From Hafnia alvei (GTDB lineage: Bacteria > Pseudomonadota > Gammaproteobacteria > Enterobacterales > Enterobacteriaceae): a DNA stretch of 64,000 nt. Positions within the stretch are counted from its first letter, which is position 1, and every line of letters begins with the position of its first letter. A program made the translations under genes and the position numbers. Below the pieces are notes generated by a model. It was not told where the DNA came from, ran no database searches, and worked only from the letters and a program-made list of their open reading frames with translations. Where the stretch lies: NCBI RefSeq assembly GCF_034424155.1, contig NZ_CP139992.1:3736012-3800011 (forward strand). Direction: 5' to 3'. Below are positions 9,755 through 22,499 of this stretch, one piece after another.

Positions 9755-12463
9755 TTAGCCTTGCAGGCGACCATGACACTGTTTGTATTTTTTGCCAGAA
9801 CCACAAGGGCATGGATCGTTACGACCAACTTTGCGCTCACCGGTCTGAGAAGCCAGATCCTGTGCAACCAGAGTTGCATCGTCGACGTGGCTCAGCTGCT
9901 GTTGGCGAGCCAAGCGCTCAGCTTCTTCACGACGCTGCTGTTCCATTGCCTCAACTTCTTCTGGCATGCGCACCTGAACTTTGCTCAGCACGCTGATCAC
10001 TTCGTATTTCAGCGATTCCAACATGGCGGCGAACATCGCGAAGGATTCACGCTTATATTCTTGCTTAGGATCTTTCTGCGCATAGCCACGCAGATGGATA
10101 CCCTGACGCAGGTAGTCCATGGCAGCCAAATGCTCTTTCCACAGGGAGTCCAGCGTTTGCAGCATTACGCCTTTCTCAAAGTTGCGCATCATTTCAACGC
10201 CCACAACTTCTTCTTTACGCTGATAAACTTCAACAGCCTGCTGGAAAATACGTTCGCGCAGGGTTTCTTCATGCAATTCTGGCTCTTTATCCAGCCACTC
10301 TTTGATTGGCATTTCCAAATCAAAGTCATTCTTCAGACGCTCTTGCAGACCTTCGATATCCCACATCTCTTCCAGCGACTGCGGTGGAATATAGGTATCA
10401 AGCACGGTTTTAAAGACGTCTTCACGGATGCTGGTAATGGTTTCGCTAACGTCGCTTACGTCCAGCAGCTCGTTACGCTGGGTGTAGATCGCACGGCGTT
10501 GGTCATTGGCCACATCATCATATTCCAGCAGCTGCTTACGAATATCGAAGTTACGGCTTTCAACTTTACGCTGCGCATTGGCAATGGCTTTAGTGACCCA
10601 AGGATGCTCGATGGCTTCGCCTGGTTTCATCCCCAGTTTACGCATCATGCCGGTAACGCGGTCAGAAGCGAAGATACGCATCAGGGCATCTTCCATAGAC
10701 AGGTAGAAGCGAGAAGAACCAGCATCACCCTGACGGCCCGCACGGCCACGCAGCTGGTTATCGATACGGCGTGATTCGTGACGTTCGGTACCAATGATGT
10801 GTAAACCGCCCGCTGCCAGAACTGCGTCATGGCGGATTTTCCATGCGGCTTTAATAGCCTCAATCTGCTCATCAGTTGGTTCAACCAGCTCTGCGACTTC
10901 CGTTTGCCAGCTGCCGCCCAACACGATGTCAGTACCACGACCCGCCATGTTGGTTGCGATAGTTACCGCGCCTGGCTGACCGGCGTTGGCAACGATATCG
11001 GCTTCTTTCGCATGGAACTTGGCGTTCAATACGTTGTGTTTGATACCCGCTTTAGTCAGCTCCTGAGAAACCACTTCTGATTTTTCAATCGAGATAGTAC
11101 CCACCAGCACCGGCTGTCCACGTTTAGTACATTCACGGATATCTTCAATAATCGCACCGATTTTTTCCATTTCAGTCATATAGACCAGATCTGGCATATC
11201 TTTACGGATCATTGGGCGGTTAGTAGGAACAACGATGGTATCCAGCTTGTAGATAGAGCTAAATTCGAATGCTTCGGTATCAGCAGTACCGGTCATACCG
11301 GCTAATTTTTCATACAGACGGAAGTAGTTCTGGAAGGTGATAGAAGCCAGCGTTTGGTTTTCGTTTTGGATCTCAACGCCTTCTTTCGCTTCAACCGCCT
11401 GATGCAGACCATCAGACCAGCGACGACCTTGCATGGTACGGCCGGTGTGCTCATCGACGATGATAACTTCACCATCTTTAACGATATAGTCAACGTCACG
11501 CGTAAACAGCACATGTGCACGCAATGCCGCGGTAACGTGATGCATCAGCATAATGTTAGCTGGAGAGTACAGGGACTCGCCTTCTTCCATGATGCCCGCT
11601 TCAACCAGCATCTCTTCAATCAGGATCAGACCACGTTCGGTCAGGTTAACCTGACGGCTTTTCTCATCAACCGAGAAGTGGCCTTCGCCTTGGAAGGTAT
11701 CCGAGTCTTCTTTTTCCTGACGGATGAGCTTAGGAATCAGCTTGTTCACACGGATGTACATCTCGGAGCTGTCTTCTGCAGGGCCTGAGATGATCAGCGG
11801 CGTACGCGCTTCATCGATCAGAATGGAGTCGACCTCATCCACCAGCGCATAATGCAGTTTGCGCTGAACGCGTTCTTCAGGGCTAAACGCCATGTTGTCG
11901 CGCAGGTAGTCAAAACCGTATTCGTTGTTCGTACCGTAGGTGATATCAGCGGCGTAAGCGGCACGTTTCGCGGGTGCGGTCATACCAGGCAGGTTGATAC
12001 CCACAGACAGACCAAGGAACTCGAACAGTGCACGGTTGTTTTCGGCGTCACGCTGTGCCAAGTAGTCGTTCACGGTAACAACGTGCACGCCTTTGCCGCT
12101 CAGCGCATTCAGATAAGCCGGCAGGGTTGCTGTCAGGGTTTTACCTTCACCAGTACGCATTTCTGCAATACAGCGGTCATTCAGAACCATACCGCCTAAC
12201 AGCTGAACGTCGAAGTGACGCATACCGAACACACGCTTACTCGCTTCACGAACGGTCGCAAAGGCTTCTGGCAACAGACTTTCTACCGTTGCGCCTTTGG
12301 CCAAACGCTCACGGAACTCATTGGTTTTTGCTTTTAGCTCGTCGTCGGAGAGTTTTTCCATCTCCGGTTCCATCTGATTAATCAGCGCTACGGCTTTGCG
12401 CATACGGCGCAGCGTACGATCGTTACGGCTACCAAAAACCTTGGTCAATAATTTAATTAACAT
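9755..12463 (-). CDS. secA: Preprotein translocase ATPase SecA
   Basis: SecA is the motor ATPase that drives preproteins through SecYEG. The 902-aa protein has nucleotide-binding domain 1 with Walker A MRTGEGKT near residue 102 and the DEAD-like [13 protein letters not shown] stretch. The preprotein cross-linking domain, NBD2 ([10 protein letters not shown]) and the helical scaffold and wing domains follow. The C-terminal zinc and SecB-binding tail, [14 protein letters not shown], is complete. It follows secM after 75 bp, the spacing that lets SecM stalling expose the secA ribosome-binding site. Confidence 0.98.
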   Translation of the reverse strand: MLIKLLTKVFGSRNDRTLRRMRKAVALINQMEPEMEKLSDDELKAKTNEFRERLAKGATVESLLPEAFATVREASKRVFGMRHFDVQLLGGMVLNDRCIAEMRTGEGKTLTATLPAYLNALSGKGVHVVTVNDYLAQRDAENNRALFEFLGLSVGINLPGMTAPAKRAAYAADITYGTNNEYGFDYLRDNMAFSPEERVQRKLHYALVDEVDSILIDEARTPLIISGPAEDSSEMYIRVNKLIPKLIRQEKEDSDTFQGEGHFSVDEKSRQVNLTERGLILIEEMLVEAGIMEEGESLYSPANIMLMHHVTAALRAHVLFTRDVDYIVKDGEVIIVDEHTGRTMQGRRWSDGLHQAVEAKEGVEIQNENQTLASITFQNYFRLYEKLAGMTGTADTEAFEFSSIYKLDTIVVPTNRPMIRKDMPDLVYMTEMEKIGAIIEDIRECTKRGQPVLVGTISIEKSEVVSQELTKAGIKHNVLNAKFHAKEADIVANAGQPGAVTIATNMAGRGTDIVLGGSWQTEVAELVEPTDEQIEAIKAAWKIRHDAVLAAGGLHIIGTERHESRRIDNQLRGRAGRQGDAGSSRFYLSMEDALMRIFASDRVTGMMRKLGMKPGEAIEHPWVTKAIANAQRKVESRNFDIRKQLLEYDDVANDQRRAIYTQRNELLDVSDVSETITSIREDVFKTVLDTYIPPQSLEEMWDIEGLQERLKNDFDLEMPIKEWLDKEPELHEETLRERIFQQAVEVYQRKEEVVGVEMMRNFEKGVMLQTLDSLWKEHLAAMDYLRQGIHLRGYAQKDPKQEYKRESFAMFAAMLESLKYEVISVLSKVQVRMPEEVEAMEQQRREEAERLARQQQLSHVDDATLVAQDLASQTGERKVGRNDPCPCGSGKKYKQCHGRLQG

Positions 12464-12538
12464 AATTCTTAATATCTCTTAAGGAGCGATGCTTGACGAT
12501 CGCCCAAATTTTATAGTGATGAGATGGTATAAAAACGA

Positions 12539-13066
12539 TTAGATATGGCGCAGTTGGGGTCCGGCACGGATGCCCTGAACCTGAGCAACCCAAAGTGCTG
12601 GCGTATGCGCGATAGGCGCAGTATCCGACTCAGGCATCAATAAAACGGGGGTAGAAGGCGTGATAGCTGGCTGTAGCGTTAACAACGAGCTTAAAGAACT
12701 GAGTAACACCAGTTGCTGAGCATGTAGCTCATCAACCTTAATATCATTGACGGGTTCACTCGCCGCTGCCTGTGGCGTCATGCGATAGCTTAAATGCCGA
12801 ATCGCCGTGCGCAGCGCGTGCTGATGCCAATAATCCACGGATTGGAAACTACCGCGGCGTTTGCTGGCCTGAAGCCACGCGAATTCATTTGTGTTGTGGG
12901 CGTTGATTAAACGCTGCAAGCTGGCGGAAGGGTCGGCAACTTTAGTCTGTTCGGTATTCGCTAATGCAGTAGGCACACCAAGCGTAGCCGCGACCATCCC
13001 CCATAGGAGATGCGGCCAAAAATAGCGTCTGCCAAATTGTCGCCAACGATTGAGAATACCAATCAC
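12539..13066 (-). CDS. secM: SecM secretion monitor / translation-arrest peptide
   Basis: SecM is a Sec-exported peptide whose nascent chain stalls ribosomes when secretion is poor, unmasking the secA start. The start chosen is the GTG at 13066, preceded by GGAAA. It gives MIGILNRWRQFGRRYFWPHL, aligning with E. coli SecM; a GTG at 13087 lacks a good RBS. The 175-aa product has a signal sequence (LLWGMVAATLGVPTALA) and a C-terminal arrest motif near its end, HTPALWVAQVQGIRAGP. Relative to the canonical F-x4-W-I-x4-GIRAGP motif, Phe is His and Ile is Val. The GIRAGP core and Trp remain. Confidence 0.93.
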   Translation of the reverse strand: MIGILNRWRQFGRRYFWPHLLWGMVAATLGVPTALANTEQTKVADPSASLQRLINAHNTNEFAWLQASKRRGSFQSVDYWHQHALRTAIRHLSYRMTPQAAASEPVNDIKVDELHAQQLVLLSSLSSLLTLQPAITPSTPVLLMPESDTAPIAHTPALWVAQVQGIRAGPQLRHI

Positions 13067-13262
13067 ATCAGATTTCCGTGTTTCCACTTACACATAGGCC
13101 GCAGATTTTACCATTATTATCATCAATCCACATCAGGATTCATCAATACCAACTGATAGAAATAATAATAATGATGCGTTTACATCATAGTAGTTTGATT
13201 ATGAAGAATTAAAGCAGGGAATAAAGCACTAACAGAAGATTTAAGCAGGGGTAAAAATTAGA

Positions 13263-13308
13263 ACGACTGGCTTCATTAGCCGGAGAGAGTACTAACTCCG
13301 CCAGTCGT
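13263..13308 (-). terminator. Probable terminator after lpxC
   Basis: On the minus strand ACGACTGGC pairs with GCCAGTCGT, with an inner GGAG/CTCC sub-stem. It is followed by TCTAATTTTT. It lies just after lpxC and before secM, marking the end of the dcw transcript. The remaining AT-rich 190 bp up to secM probably holds the secM-secA promoter. Confidence 0.65.
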
Positions 13309-13326
13309 GATCAGAAACAGTAGGCG

Positions 13327-14262
<936 letters not shown>

Positions 14263-14357
14263 TTATCCATCCAACCACCTTTAGCAAAGTTAACTTTATA
14301 CTAAGGGCGGCGGGACAGTTTAGCACAAAGAGCGGAGATGCCAAATATCTGAGTAAA

Positions 14358-15518
14358 TTAGTCAGCTTGCTTACGCAAGAAGGCTGGAATATCCAGATAA
14401 TCTGGTTCTTTATTGCTCCCCTGAGCAGTTTGGTCGTTAACGACTTTTGCCGCTGCAGGTTTGTTTTCTTGTGGTAACGGAGACAAGCCGTGCTGCTGAT
14501 AACGCTGGTCAATCACCGGCTGTGGAGCCTGTTTGCTTGTTACCAGTGTAATTTCAGGACGCTTATCCATGCCGATGCCGGTCGCAACAACGGTCACGCG
14601 CAGTTCATCGTTCATCTCTGGATCCAGAGATGTACCGATAACCACGGTTGCATTGTCAGAAGCAAATGCACGAATAGTATTACCAACGGTTTCGAACTCA
14701 TCTAAACGCAGGTCGAAGCCCGCAGTGATGTTAACCAGCACGCCGCGCGCACCAGACAGATCGATGTCTTCTAATAATGGAGAAGAGATAGCCATTTCAG
14801 CCGCTTCTTCTGCACGGTCTTCACCGCAGGCGATACCTGAACCCATCATGGCATAACCCATTTCAGACATAACCGTACGCACGTCCGCGAAGTCGACGTT
14901 CATCAGACCTGGGCGTGTAATCAGTTCCGCAATACCCTGTACCGCACCTTTCAGTACATCGTTAGCTGCGCCGAAAGCATCTAACAGGGAGATACCACGA
15001 CCCAGAACTTTCAACAGCTTATCGTTCGGGATAGTGATCAGGGAGTCCACGTGCTTGGACAGTTCAGCGATACCCTGCTCTGCAAACGCCATGCGCTTTT
15101 TGCCTTCAAAGTTGAAAGGCTTAGTCACCACGGCAACAGTCAGAATACCTAAATCTTTGGCTACTTCAGCCACAACTGGCGCAGCACCCGTACCCGTACC
15201 ACCGCCCATACCGGCCGCGATGAATACCATGTCAGCGCCTTCCAATGCAGCGCGCAGACCTTCACGGTCTTCTTCTGCAGAGTTACGGCCGACTTCTGGG
15301 TTTGCACCCGCACCCAAACCTTTAGTGATTCCACTACCGATCTGAATGGTTTGGCCGACAGCTGTTTTACGCAACGCCTGAGCATCCGTGTTAACGGCGA
15401 AGAACTCTACGCCCTCGATACGCTCACGCACCATGTGCTCTACGGCATTGCCACCGCCGCCGCCGACGCCGATGACTTTAATCACCGCGTCATTGGTTAA
15501 TTCCATTGGTTCAAACAT
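14358..15518 (-). CDS. ftsZ: Cell division GTPase FtsZ
   Basis: FtsZ is the tubulin homologue that forms the cytokinetic ring. The 386-aa protein has the N-terminal GTPase domain with the G-box [12 protein letters not shown] near residues 104-115 and the T7 loop [11 protein letters not shown] near 207. A variable Gln/Pro-rich linker follows, then the conserved C-terminal peptide [16 protein letters not shown], which binds FtsA, ZipA, ZapD and MinC. It follows ftsA by 69 bp, as in other enterobacteria. The gene is intact. Confidence 0.98.
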   Translation of the reverse strand: MFEPMELTNDAVIKVIGVGGGGGNAVEHMVRERIEGVEFFAVNTDAQALRKTAVGQTIQIGSGITKGLGAGANPEVGRNSAEEDREGLRAALEGADMVFIAAGMGGGTGTGAAPVVAEVAKDLGILTVAVVTKPFNFEGKKRMAFAEQGIAELSKHVDSLITIPNDKLLKVLGRGISLLDAFGAANDVLKGAVQGIAELITRPGLMNVDFADVRTVMSEMGYAMMGSGIACGEDRAEEAAEMAISSPLLEDIDLSGARGVLVNITAGFDLRLDEFETVGNTIRAFASDNATVVIGTSLDPEMNDELRVTVVATGIGMDKRPEITLVTSKQAPQPVIDQRYQQHGLSPLPQENKPAAAKVVNDQTAQGSNKEPDYLDIPAFLRKQAD

Positions 15519-15587
15519 AGTTTCTCTCCGTTTTGTGCCTGTCGCTTCGAGATCATAACGCGTAAGGATGATCTCTTTTTTTAAACA

Positions 15588-16844
15588 TTAAAACTCTTTT
15601 CTCAGCCAGCCGTTGATTTTCTTGAACCAATTGCCCACTGAAGCTCTTTTTTCTACTTCAGCCTCACCGCTAAGGTGCGACTCTTTTCCGTAATGCAGCA
15701 ACCCAATCGCCGTTGAGTAGTAAGGTTCCTGCGCATAATCTGTCAGGCCAGTGATATTCAGAGGCTGTCCAATACGCACTTGCGTATGGAAAACCTGTTG
15801 CGCACACGCTGCCAATCCGTCGATCTGCGCGGCACCACCGGTCAACACGATCCCTGCTGCCAGATGATGTTTGACACCCTGCTGGCGAAGCTGTTCCTGC
15901 AACTGCAGAATTTCATCATTCACCAGATTTAACAGTTCGGTATAACGAGGTTCGATAACCTCAGCCAGCGTCTGACGCTGCAAGCTGCGTGGCGGACGTC
16001 CACCTACGCTAGGAACTTCAACGCTTTCGTCTTTGCTGACCAACGTCCCCATCGCGCAGCCGTAACGAACTTTAATCGCTTCGGCGTCGGTAGGAGGTGT
16101 GCCAAATGCATAGGCGATATCGCTCGTTACCACGTTACCTGCATACGGGATAACCTTGGTATGACGCAGTGCTCCACCGGTATAGACTGCCATATCCATG
16201 GTGCCACCGCCGATATCTACCACACAAACGCCCAGTTCACGCTCATCTTCGGTCAATACAGCATAACTCGCTGCAAGTCCTGCAAAGATCAGTTGATCAA
16301 CCTTAAGCCCACAGCGCTCAACTGCTTTGACAATATTCTTTGCCATATCATTATGGCAGGTAATCAGATGAACCTTAGCTTGCATACGCACGCCAGATAG
16401 GCCAACCGGATTTTTGATGCCTTCTTGATAGTCGATGGCATATTCCTGCGGGATAACATGCAGAACACGGTGCTCATCACGCACACGAACAGACTTCGCG
16501 GTATGAACCACATTCTCTACATCTTCCAGTGTCACTTCTTCTTCGGAAATAGGAACCATCCCTATTTCGTTCTGGCAACTGATATGTTTGCCAGAAAGCG
16601 CCAAATAGACTGAAGAAATTTGGCAATCTGCCATCAGCTCGGCTTGATCAATAGCGCGTTGGACGCATTTAACGACGGATTCCAGATCGTTAACACCGCC
16701 CTTATCCATGCCACGGGATGGGCAACTACCCACACCGATGATATTGACCATGCCATCGGGCAGAACTTCCCCTACCAGAGCGGCTACTTTCGCCGTTCCG
16801 ATCTCCAGTCCAACTACCAGTTTTCTGTCCGTCGACTTGATCAT
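15588..16844 (-). CDS. ftsA: Cell division protein FtsA
   Basis: FtsA is the actin-like ATPase that tethers FtsZ to the membrane. The 418-aa protein has the phosphate-1 motif [16 protein letters not shown] at the N-terminus, the 1C insertion domain, the phosphate-2 [10 protein letters not shown], and an adenosine motif ([10 protein letters not shown]). The C-terminal amphipathic membrane-targeting helix, [15 protein letters not shown], is present. Its ATG overlaps the ftsQ stop by 4 nt (ATGA). Confidence 0.97.
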   Translation of the reverse strand: MIKSTDRKLVVGLEIGTAKVAALVGEVLPDGMVNIIGVGSCPSRGMDKGGVNDLESVVKCVQRAIDQAELMADCQISSVYLALSGKHISCQNEIGMVPISEEEVTLEDVENVVHTAKSVRVRDEHRVLHVIPQEYAIDYQEGIKNPVGLSGVRMQAKVHLITCHNDMAKNIVKAVERCGLKVDQLIFAGLAASYAVLTEDERELGVCVVDIGGGTMDMAVYTGGALRHTKVIPYAGNVVTSDIAYAFGTPPTDAEAIKVRYGCAMGTLVSKDESVEVPSVGGRPPRSLQRQTLAEVIEPRYTELLNLVNDEILQLQEQLRQQGVKHHLAAGIVLTGGAAQIDGLAACAQQVFHTQVRIGQPLNITGLTDYAQEPYYSTAIGLLHYGKESHLSGEAEVEKRASVGNWFKKINGWLRKEF

Positions 16845-17707
16845 TGTTGTTTAACCTGTGCCTGATTCTGTTGCTGATTAGCGTTTTGCTGTGTCTGCTG
16901 GTCAAGCGGCGCTGGAGCCCATCCAACGGCTGCGCCGGTGTCATAGCGCAGATCAACGTAGCTAATACGCTGATTGGTTGCCTGCGCTTGCTGCTGTAAC
17001 GCGGGATAAAGTTCCTCAAACCGCGCCAGTCGTCCAGAAGGATCATCACGTCCCAGCTCAAGACGAATGTCGTTATCCAGACCTAGCTGCCATGAGTGAC
17101 GTGCACTCATTGACACCATTTTCAGCTTAAAATTATTCTTCGCCAGTTCCTGACTCATCGAGTGGTAACCTTCCAGCACATCATTTTCGCTGCCTTCTGG
17201 GCCATACAGCAACGGCATTTTCTGCTGCACTGTACGCTCTGCTGGCACGCTGAACGATTTGCCTTCAGCATCGACCAAACGTAAGTCATTCCAACGCGCG
17301 ACCGGAACGTACTCAACTAAATGGATCTTGAGTTCGTTAGGCCACTGCTTACGCACGCTGGCCTGCTTAATCCACGGTAAACGCTCAATCTGTTGCTGGA
17401 TAACATCAACGTTTTGCGTCATAAACGTGCCCGGCGCACCCAGCGACAAAATCGCCTGACGAATATCGTCATTCTTCGTGAAATGACGCTCACCGGTCAC
17501 TACCAGCTTGGAAAGCGGCATTCGGCTGGCATCTTTCATCCAGCTCACCACCATCCAACCACTAACCACTATTGAACCCAGTATGATCAGTAAAAAGATC
17601 ATACCAAACAAACGAATACCATTACTGCGACGCAGACCTGCACCACTACGGCGTTGGCCAGAACCAGTTGGTTCACGGTCGCGAGTGTTCAGGGCTGCCT
17701 GCGACAT
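16841..17707 (-). CDS. ftsQ: Cell division protein FtsQ
   Basis: FtsQ is the bitopic scaffold of the FtsQLB complex. The start chosen is the ATG at 17707 ([12 protein letters not shown]), which matches the E. coli N-terminus and lies 1 nt after the ddlB stop; an upstream ATG at 17737 would intrude into ddlB. The 288-aa protein has a basic cytoplasmic tail and one transmembrane helix ([21 protein letters not shown]). The POTRA domain begins near [19 protein letters not shown], and a beta domain and a Gln-rich C-terminus follow. It is slightly longer than E. coli FtsQ (276 aa) because of a Gly/Arg-rich stretch near residues 13-28. Confidence 0.96.
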   Translation of the reverse strand: MSQAALNTRDREPTGSGQRRSGAGLRRSNGIRLFGMIFLLIILGSIVVSGWMVVSWMKDASRMPLSKLVVTGERHFTKNDDIRQAILSLGAPGTFMTQNVDVIQQQIERLPWIKQASVRKQWPNELKIHLVEYVPVARWNDLRLVDAEGKSFSVPAERTVQQKMPLLYGPEGSENDVLEGYHSMSQELAKNNFKLKMVSMSARHSWQLGLDNDIRLELGRDDPSGRLARFEELYPALQQQAQATNQRISYVDLRYDTGAAVGWAPAPLDQQTQQNANQQQNQAQVKQQ

Positions 17708-17708
17708 A

Positions 17709-18629
17709 TCAGTTAGCCAGCTCCAAGATGCGGGCAACTAGCTGAGAGAAGCTCAACCCATACTGGCGCGCCGCCATTGGAACCAGACTATGGCTGGTCA
17801 TTCCCGGCGCCGTATTCACTTCCAGCAAATAGAACTCTCCGTCGGCATCCATCATAACGTCTACACGTCCCCAGCCACTGCAATCCAGCGATTTATAGGC
17901 TTTACGCGCCAGCTCGGCCAGCTCACGTTCGCGCTCTTCGCTCAAACCGCTTGGGCAGAAGTATTCAGTCTTATCCGACAAGTACTTAGCTTCATAATCA
18001 TAGAAGACTCCCGGCGCTTGTATACGAATTGATGGTAAAATCTCTTCGCCCAAGAAAGCCACGGTGTATTCAGGACCGCTTAACCACTTCTCAACCAGCA
18101 CGTCATCGTCATGGCGGAAAGCCTCAACCAGCGCATCGTCAAACTCGCTGGCATCGCTCACTTTACTCATACCGACGCTTGAACCTTCACGGCTGGGCTT
18201 AACGATCAGCGGTAAACCGAGCGCGTTCAGCTCAACCAACATTTCTTGAGTTAAGCCTTCATCAAACTGGTCGCGGCTGATTGCCACAAAAGGCGACACC
18301 GGTAAGCCAGACGCCTGCCAAACCAGCTTGGTGCGCAGTTTGTCCATAGTCAGCGCCGAAGCCATTACGCCGCTGCCGGTATAAGGCAGTTGCAGGAACT
18401 CCAGAACCCCTTGCAACGTGCCATCTTCGCCACCACGGCCATGCAGAGCGATAAAGACTTTATCAAAGCCCGCGTCTTTTAATTGTGTCGCAGGGAAGTC
18501 TTTTATATCCACCGGATGTGCGTCAATCCCCGCCTCTTTCAGACCATTCAGAACCGCTTGGCCTGACTGTAAAGAGACTTCACGCTCTGCGGAGGTACCA
18601 CCCAGTAATACAGCAACTTTCTCAGCCAT
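17709..18629 (-). CDS. ddlB: D-alanine--D-alanine ligase B
   Basis: DdlB joins two D-Ala molecules with ATP for the MurF substrate. The start chosen is the ATG at 18629 ([20 protein letters not shown]), giving 306 aa, the E. coli length. The longer ORF start at 18710 would add 27 residues lying within murC. ATP-grasp motifs are visible: [19 protein letters not shown] near residue 145 and [19 protein letters not shown] near 265. The start overlaps the murC end by 8 nt. Confidence 0.96.
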   Translation of the reverse strand: MAEKVAVLLGGTSAEREVSLQSGQAVLNGLKEAGIDAHPVDIKDFPATQLKDAGFDKVFIALHGRGGEDGTLQGVLEFLQLPYTGSGVMASALTMDKLRTKLVWQASGLPVSPFVAISRDQFDEGLTQEMLVELNALGLPLIVKPSREGSSVGMSKVSDASEFDDALVEAFRHDDDVLVEKWLSGPEYTVAFLGEEILPSIRIQAPGVFYDYEAKYLSDKTEYFCPSGLSEERERELAELARKAYKSLDCSGWGRVDVMMDADGEFYLLEVNTAPGMTSHSLVPMAARQYGLSFSQLVARILELAN

Positions 18630-20124
18630 GATGTTTTTCATCCGTACTTGTTCTGTCAACGTTAATCGGCTGCAATTTCTGCTCAGCCAAAGTCCGCGCC
18701 ACTTTGCCAATATTTCCGGCGCCCTGAGTCAAAATCAGGTCGTCATTTTCTAAAAACTGAGCCAGCGTCGCTGGCAATGTTGCAGCGTCAGACACCAGTA
18801 CCGGATCTAACTTGCCACGGCCACGAATGGTGCGGCACAGAGAGCGGCTATCGGCTCCTGGAATTGGCGTTTCACCGGCGGAGTACACATCCAGCATCAA
18901 TAAAACGTCAACCTGACACAGCACATTCGCAAAATCATCATACAGGTCGCGGGTACGCGTGAAACGATGCGGTTGGAATACCATCACTAGACGACGATCT
19001 GGCCATCCCGCACGAGCCGCTTTAATCGTGGCGTCCACTTCCGTCGGGTGATGACCATAGTCATCCACCAGCATGGCTTTACCTTCTTTGCCGTTCACAT
19101 TCTCCAGCGAGTACTCGCCAAGGAAATCAAAGCGACGTCCGGTGCCTTGGAAGCCTTCTAGCGCACGTAGAATGTCTTCATCCGCAATCCCCTCTTCGGT
19201 GGCAACCGAAACGGCTGCTGCCGCGTTCAGGGCGTTGTGGCGACCTGGCGCATTTAACGTTACCGCTAAACGAGGCTTATCCTGACGACAGATGAAGAAA
19301 GTGCCCTGTGCGCCATTTTGCTGATAGGACTCGATACGCACATCCGCATCTTCGCTAAAACCGTAAGTAGTGATATGACGTCCTACGCGCGGTAATAACT
19401 CACGCACCACAGGATCATCAATGCACATCACCGCGCGGCCATAGAACGGCAGGTTGTGCAGAAAATTAATAAACGTCTGCTTTAGATTCTCGAAGTCGCC
19501 ATGATAGGTATCCATATGATCGGCTTCGATATTAGTGACCACGGCAACCATCGGCTGTAAGTGGAGGAAAGAGGCATCACTTTCGTCTGCTTCAGCAATC
19601 AGATAGCGGCTTGAGCCTAAACGCGCATGCGTGCCTGCGGCTTTCACCAAACCACCGTTAACAAACGTTGGATCCAGACCGGCTTCCGCATAAATACTGG
19701 AAACCATTGCCGTTGTCGTTGTTTTTCCGTGGGTGCCCGCAATCGCAATGCCATGACGAAAACGCATCAGTTCAGCCAGCATTTCAGCACGGCGTATCAC
19801 GGGAATACGGGCTTCACGTGCAGCAACAATCTCTGGGTTATCCGCAGAAATCGCCGTCGACACCACAACCACGCTCGCGTCTTTGACGTTTTCAGGGCGA
19901 TGGTTGAAATAAATCTGCGCACCCAGTTCGGTTAACTGCTGCGTAACGGGGTTCGGCGCTAAATCAGAACCGCTAATTTGATAGCCTTCATTAGCCAACA
20001 CTTCGGCAATACCGCCCATGCCAGCACCGCCGATGCCGACAAAGTGAATGTGCCGGACGCGACGCATCTCAGGCACCATGGTACGCAGTTTCGCGAGTTG
20101 TTGAGTATTTACGTTCTTATTCAC
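18622..20124 (-). CDS. murC: UDP-N-acetylmuramate--L-alanine ligase
   Basis: MurC adds L-Ala to UDP-MurNAc, the first peptide step of peptidoglycan precursor synthesis. The 500-aa protein starts at a GTG preceded by TGAGAA and aligns with E. coli MurC from NTQQLAKLR. It shows the N-terminal UDP-binding [14 protein letters not shown], the ATP loop [11 protein letters not shown] near residue 125, and the Mur ligase signature [10 protein letters not shown]. It follows murG after 60 bp and overlaps ddlB. Confidence 0.97.
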   Translation of the reverse strand: MNKNVNTQQLAKLRTMVPEMRRVRHIHFVGIGGAGMGGIAEVLANEGYQISGSDLAPNPVTQQLTELGAQIYFNHRPENVKDASVVVVSTAISADNPEIVAAREARIPVIRRAEMLAELMRFRHGIAIAGTHGKTTTTAMVSSIYAEAGLDPTFVNGGLVKAAGTHARLGSSRYLIAEADESDASFLHLQPMVAVVTNIEADHMDTYHGDFENLKQTFINFLHNLPFYGRAVMCIDDPVVRELLPRVGRHITTYGFSEDADVRIESYQQNGAQGTFFICRQDKPRLAVTLNAPGRHNALNAAAAVSVATEEGIADEDILRALEGFQGTGRRFDFLGEYSLENVNGKEGKAMLVDDYGHHPTEVDATIKAARAGWPDRRLVMVFQPHRFTRTRDLYDDFANVLCQVDVLLMLDVYSAGETPIPGADSRSLCRTIRGRGKLDPVLVSDAATLPATLAQFLENDDLILTQGAGNIGKVARTLAEQKLQPINVDRTSTDEKHHG

Positions 20125-20184
20125 TGTTTCTCAGTTCTGTCATTTTGGCCGGTGCTAACAATTAGCGACCCGCTCAGCGGTAAA

Positions 20185-21264
20185 TTATTTCGCAACTTCA
20201 CAAATCACGGCGGCGACACGTTCAGTCGCATCGGGAATTGCAGCAGCGCGAGCTTTCTCTGCCATTTCTAATAGGGTTTGGCGATCCCATCCTGCTAACG
20301 TCGCCGTCACTGACTCCACGGTCAACTGTGGTTGTTCAATGATTTTTGCAGCGCCTGCTTTTTCTAGCGGCAACGCATTCCAATACTGTTGGCGATCTTT
20401 ATGCATGAACGGTACGAACAATGCAGGCAGCCCAGCGGCCGCGATTTCGCTCACCGTCAGAGCACCGGAGCGACATACTACGATGTCTGCCCAGTCATAG
20501 GCCGCCGCCATGTCATCGATAAACTCGGTCACTTTGTGCTGCGTCTGTCCGACTTTTTCATAGTCGGCTAATACCGTTGGCAAAGCGCCCTTCCCTACCT
20601 GATGCCACAGCGTAATTCGGCTACCCAGCTGTTCAGCAACTTTTGGCATGGTTTGGTTCAGGATGCGAGCGCCTTGGCTTCCGCCAACCACCAGCACGCG
20701 AATCGGCCCCATACGGCCAGCTAAACGCTGTTGTGGGGCCGGTAGCGCCAGAACGTCTTCACGCACCGGGTTACCCACCACTGGCGCATTCGGGAATGCG
20801 CCCGGAAAAGCCTGCAATACGCGCTTAGCAATCTTAGACAGCCAGCGGTTGGTTAAACCGGCAATCCCATTCTGTTCATGCAGCACAACCGGAACACCAC
20901 ACAGCCACGCAGCCAAACCACCAGGGCCAGAAACATATCCGCCCATGCCTAAAACAGCGTCTGGCTTATAGGCTTTCATAATGGCTTTAGCTTGGCGAAC
21001 CGCGCGGAAAATGCGGATTGGCGCACCTAACTGGGCCTTCAATCCTTTACCACGCAGGCCAGAAATCTGAATAAAATCAATTTCTATGCCGTGCTGTGGA
21101 ACCAACTGGGCTTCCATTCGATCGGCGGTGCCTAACCAACGCACCTGCCATCCTTGAGCCTGCAAATAATGCGCAACGGCTAAACCAGGGAACACATGCC
21201 CACCGGTGCCACCCGCCATTACCATCAGGCGTTTATTCTGTTGATGATCAGCGTTGCTACTCAT
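20185..21264 (-). CDS. murG: UDP-GlcNAc transferase MurG (lipid II synthase)
   Basis: MurG transfers GlcNAc to lipid I on the cytoplasmic membrane face, making lipid II. The 359-aa GT-B enzyme has the glycine-rich N-terminal loop [18 protein letters not shown], a second loop [11 protein letters not shown], and [12 protein letters not shown]. The C-terminal UDP-GlcNAc site is [23 protein letters not shown]. Its ATG overlaps the ftsW stop by 4 nt. Confidence 0.97.
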   Translation of the reverse strand: MSSNADHQQNKRLMVMAGGTGGHVFPGLAVAHYLQAQGWQVRWLGTADRMEAQLVPQHGIEIDFIQISGLRGKGLKAQLGAPIRIFRAVRQAKAIMKAYKPDAVLGMGGYVSGPGGLAAWLCGVPVVLHEQNGIAGLTNRWLSKIAKRVLQAFPGAFPNAPVVGNPVREDVLALPAPQQRLAGRMGPIRVLVVGGSQGARILNQTMPKVAEQLGSRITLWHQVGKGALPTVLADYEKVGQTQHKVTEFIDDMAAAYDWADIVVCRSGALTVSEIAAAGLPALFVPFMHKDRQQYWNALPLEKAGAAKIIEQPQLTVESVTATLAGWDRQTLLEMAEKARAAAIPDATERVAAVICEVAK

Positions 21265-22499
21265 CGGGAACCCCTTACTACCGCCTGTGCTTTTTCCAGA
21301 CGAGTTTCATAATCAATGCGTAACAGTAATACCAATGCGGTCGACATAATCAGCAAGCTGGAACCACCGTAACTAATTAGCGGCAACGTCAGACCTTTCG
21401 TCGGTAACATCCCTGCGGCAGCCCCAACGTTAACCAGTGCCTGAAAACTAAACCAAATACCGATGGCGCAGGCTAAAAAACCGGAAAAGCGCTGATCTGC
21501 CTCTAACGCGCGACGTCCGATGGACATAGCACGAAAAGCGACGAAGAATACCATTAACAAAGCAAGAACCACACCGAAATACCCAAGTTCCTCGCCTAAA
21601 ATTGAGAAAATAAAGTCGGTGTGCGCTTCAGGTAAATACTCCAGTTTTTGCACCGAGTTACCCAAGCCCTGTCCCCAGAATTCACCGCGGCCAAAGGCCA
21701 TCAGCGATTGCGTCAGCTGGTAACCACTGCCGAAAGGATCGGCCCATGGATTCCAGAACGACGTCACGCGGCGCATACGATACGGTTCTGCAATAATCAG
21801 TAACACAACGGCAAAAATACCGGAGCCGATAATGGCTAAGAATTGCCACATTTTGGCACCCGCCAAGAACAGCAAACCGAGCGTGGTAACGAACAACACC
21901 ACCACGGTACCTAAGTCAGGCTGAGCCAGCAGCAGCACCGCTAATACCACCATCACGCCCATCGGTTTACAGAAGCCCCAGAAGTTCGAGCGAACCTCTT
22001 CAACTTTGCGCACCAGATAGCTGGAGAGATAGCAAAACAGCGCCAGCTTGGAGATCTCTGCGGGCTGAATACGTAGCGGACCAAACGCAATCCAACGCGA
22101 AGCACCGTTCACCGAGCTACCGACCACGAGAACAATCAGCAGCATAGCAACGGCCATTAGCAATAATGCGTTGCTATAGCGCTGCCAGATTTCCATCGGC
22201 ACACGCAGCGTCACCATCGCCAATCCAAACGCCAATGCCAGATACAGCGCATCACGTTTCGCAAACAGGAAAGGATCGTCTGCCAAACGTTGACCAATTG
22301 GCATGGATGCTGATGTCACCATCACAAAGCCAATTGCCGCCAAACCAAAGGTCAGCCAGAGCAAGGTGCGATCGTATAGCACCACCATCGCAGCATCGCT
22401 CTCGCCCGCCCCCATCACCCACTCACGCAAACGCGTGATTAAGCCAAAATGTGGCAACGAGAATTTAGGGCGCGGTAACCGCGGGAGTCGCAGACGCAT
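21261..22499 (-). CDS. ftsW: Septal peptidoglycan glycosyltransferase FtsW
   Basis: FtsW is the SEDS-family lipid II polymerase that partners FtsI at the septum. The 412-aa polytopic protein has about ten transmembrane segments and the family signatures [24 protein letters not shown] and the C-terminal [20 protein letters not shown] stretch. The putative catalytic Asp lies in the periplasmic loop near [21 protein letters not shown]. It shares one base with murD. Confidence 0.97.
   Translation of the reverse strand: MRLRLPRLPRPKFSLPHFGLITRLREWVMGAGESDAAMVVLYDRTLLWLTFGLAAIGFVMVTSASMPIGQRLADDPFLFAKRDALYLALAFGLAMVTLRVPMEIWQRYSNALLLMAVAMLLIVLVVGSSVNGASRWIAFGPLRIQPAEISKLALFCYLSSYLVRKVEEVRSNFWGFCKPMGVMVVLAVLLLAQPDLGTVVVLFVTTLGLLFLAGAKMWQFLAIIGSGIFAVVLLIIAEPYRMRRVTSFWNPWADPFGSGYQLTQSLMAFGRGEFWGQGLGNSVQKLEYLPEAHTDFIFSILGEELGYFGVVLALLMVFFVAFRAMSIGRRALEADQRFSGFLACAIGIWFSFQALVNVGAAAGMLPTKGLTLPLISYGGSSLLIMSTALVLLLRIDYETRLEKAQAVVRGSR

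Noticed and set aside
9761-10774. Plus-strand 337-codon open frame opposite secA
   Set aside because: It is an antisense shadow of a perfectly conserved secA. Its Phe/His-rich composition reflects reversed secA codons and there is no family match or RBS.
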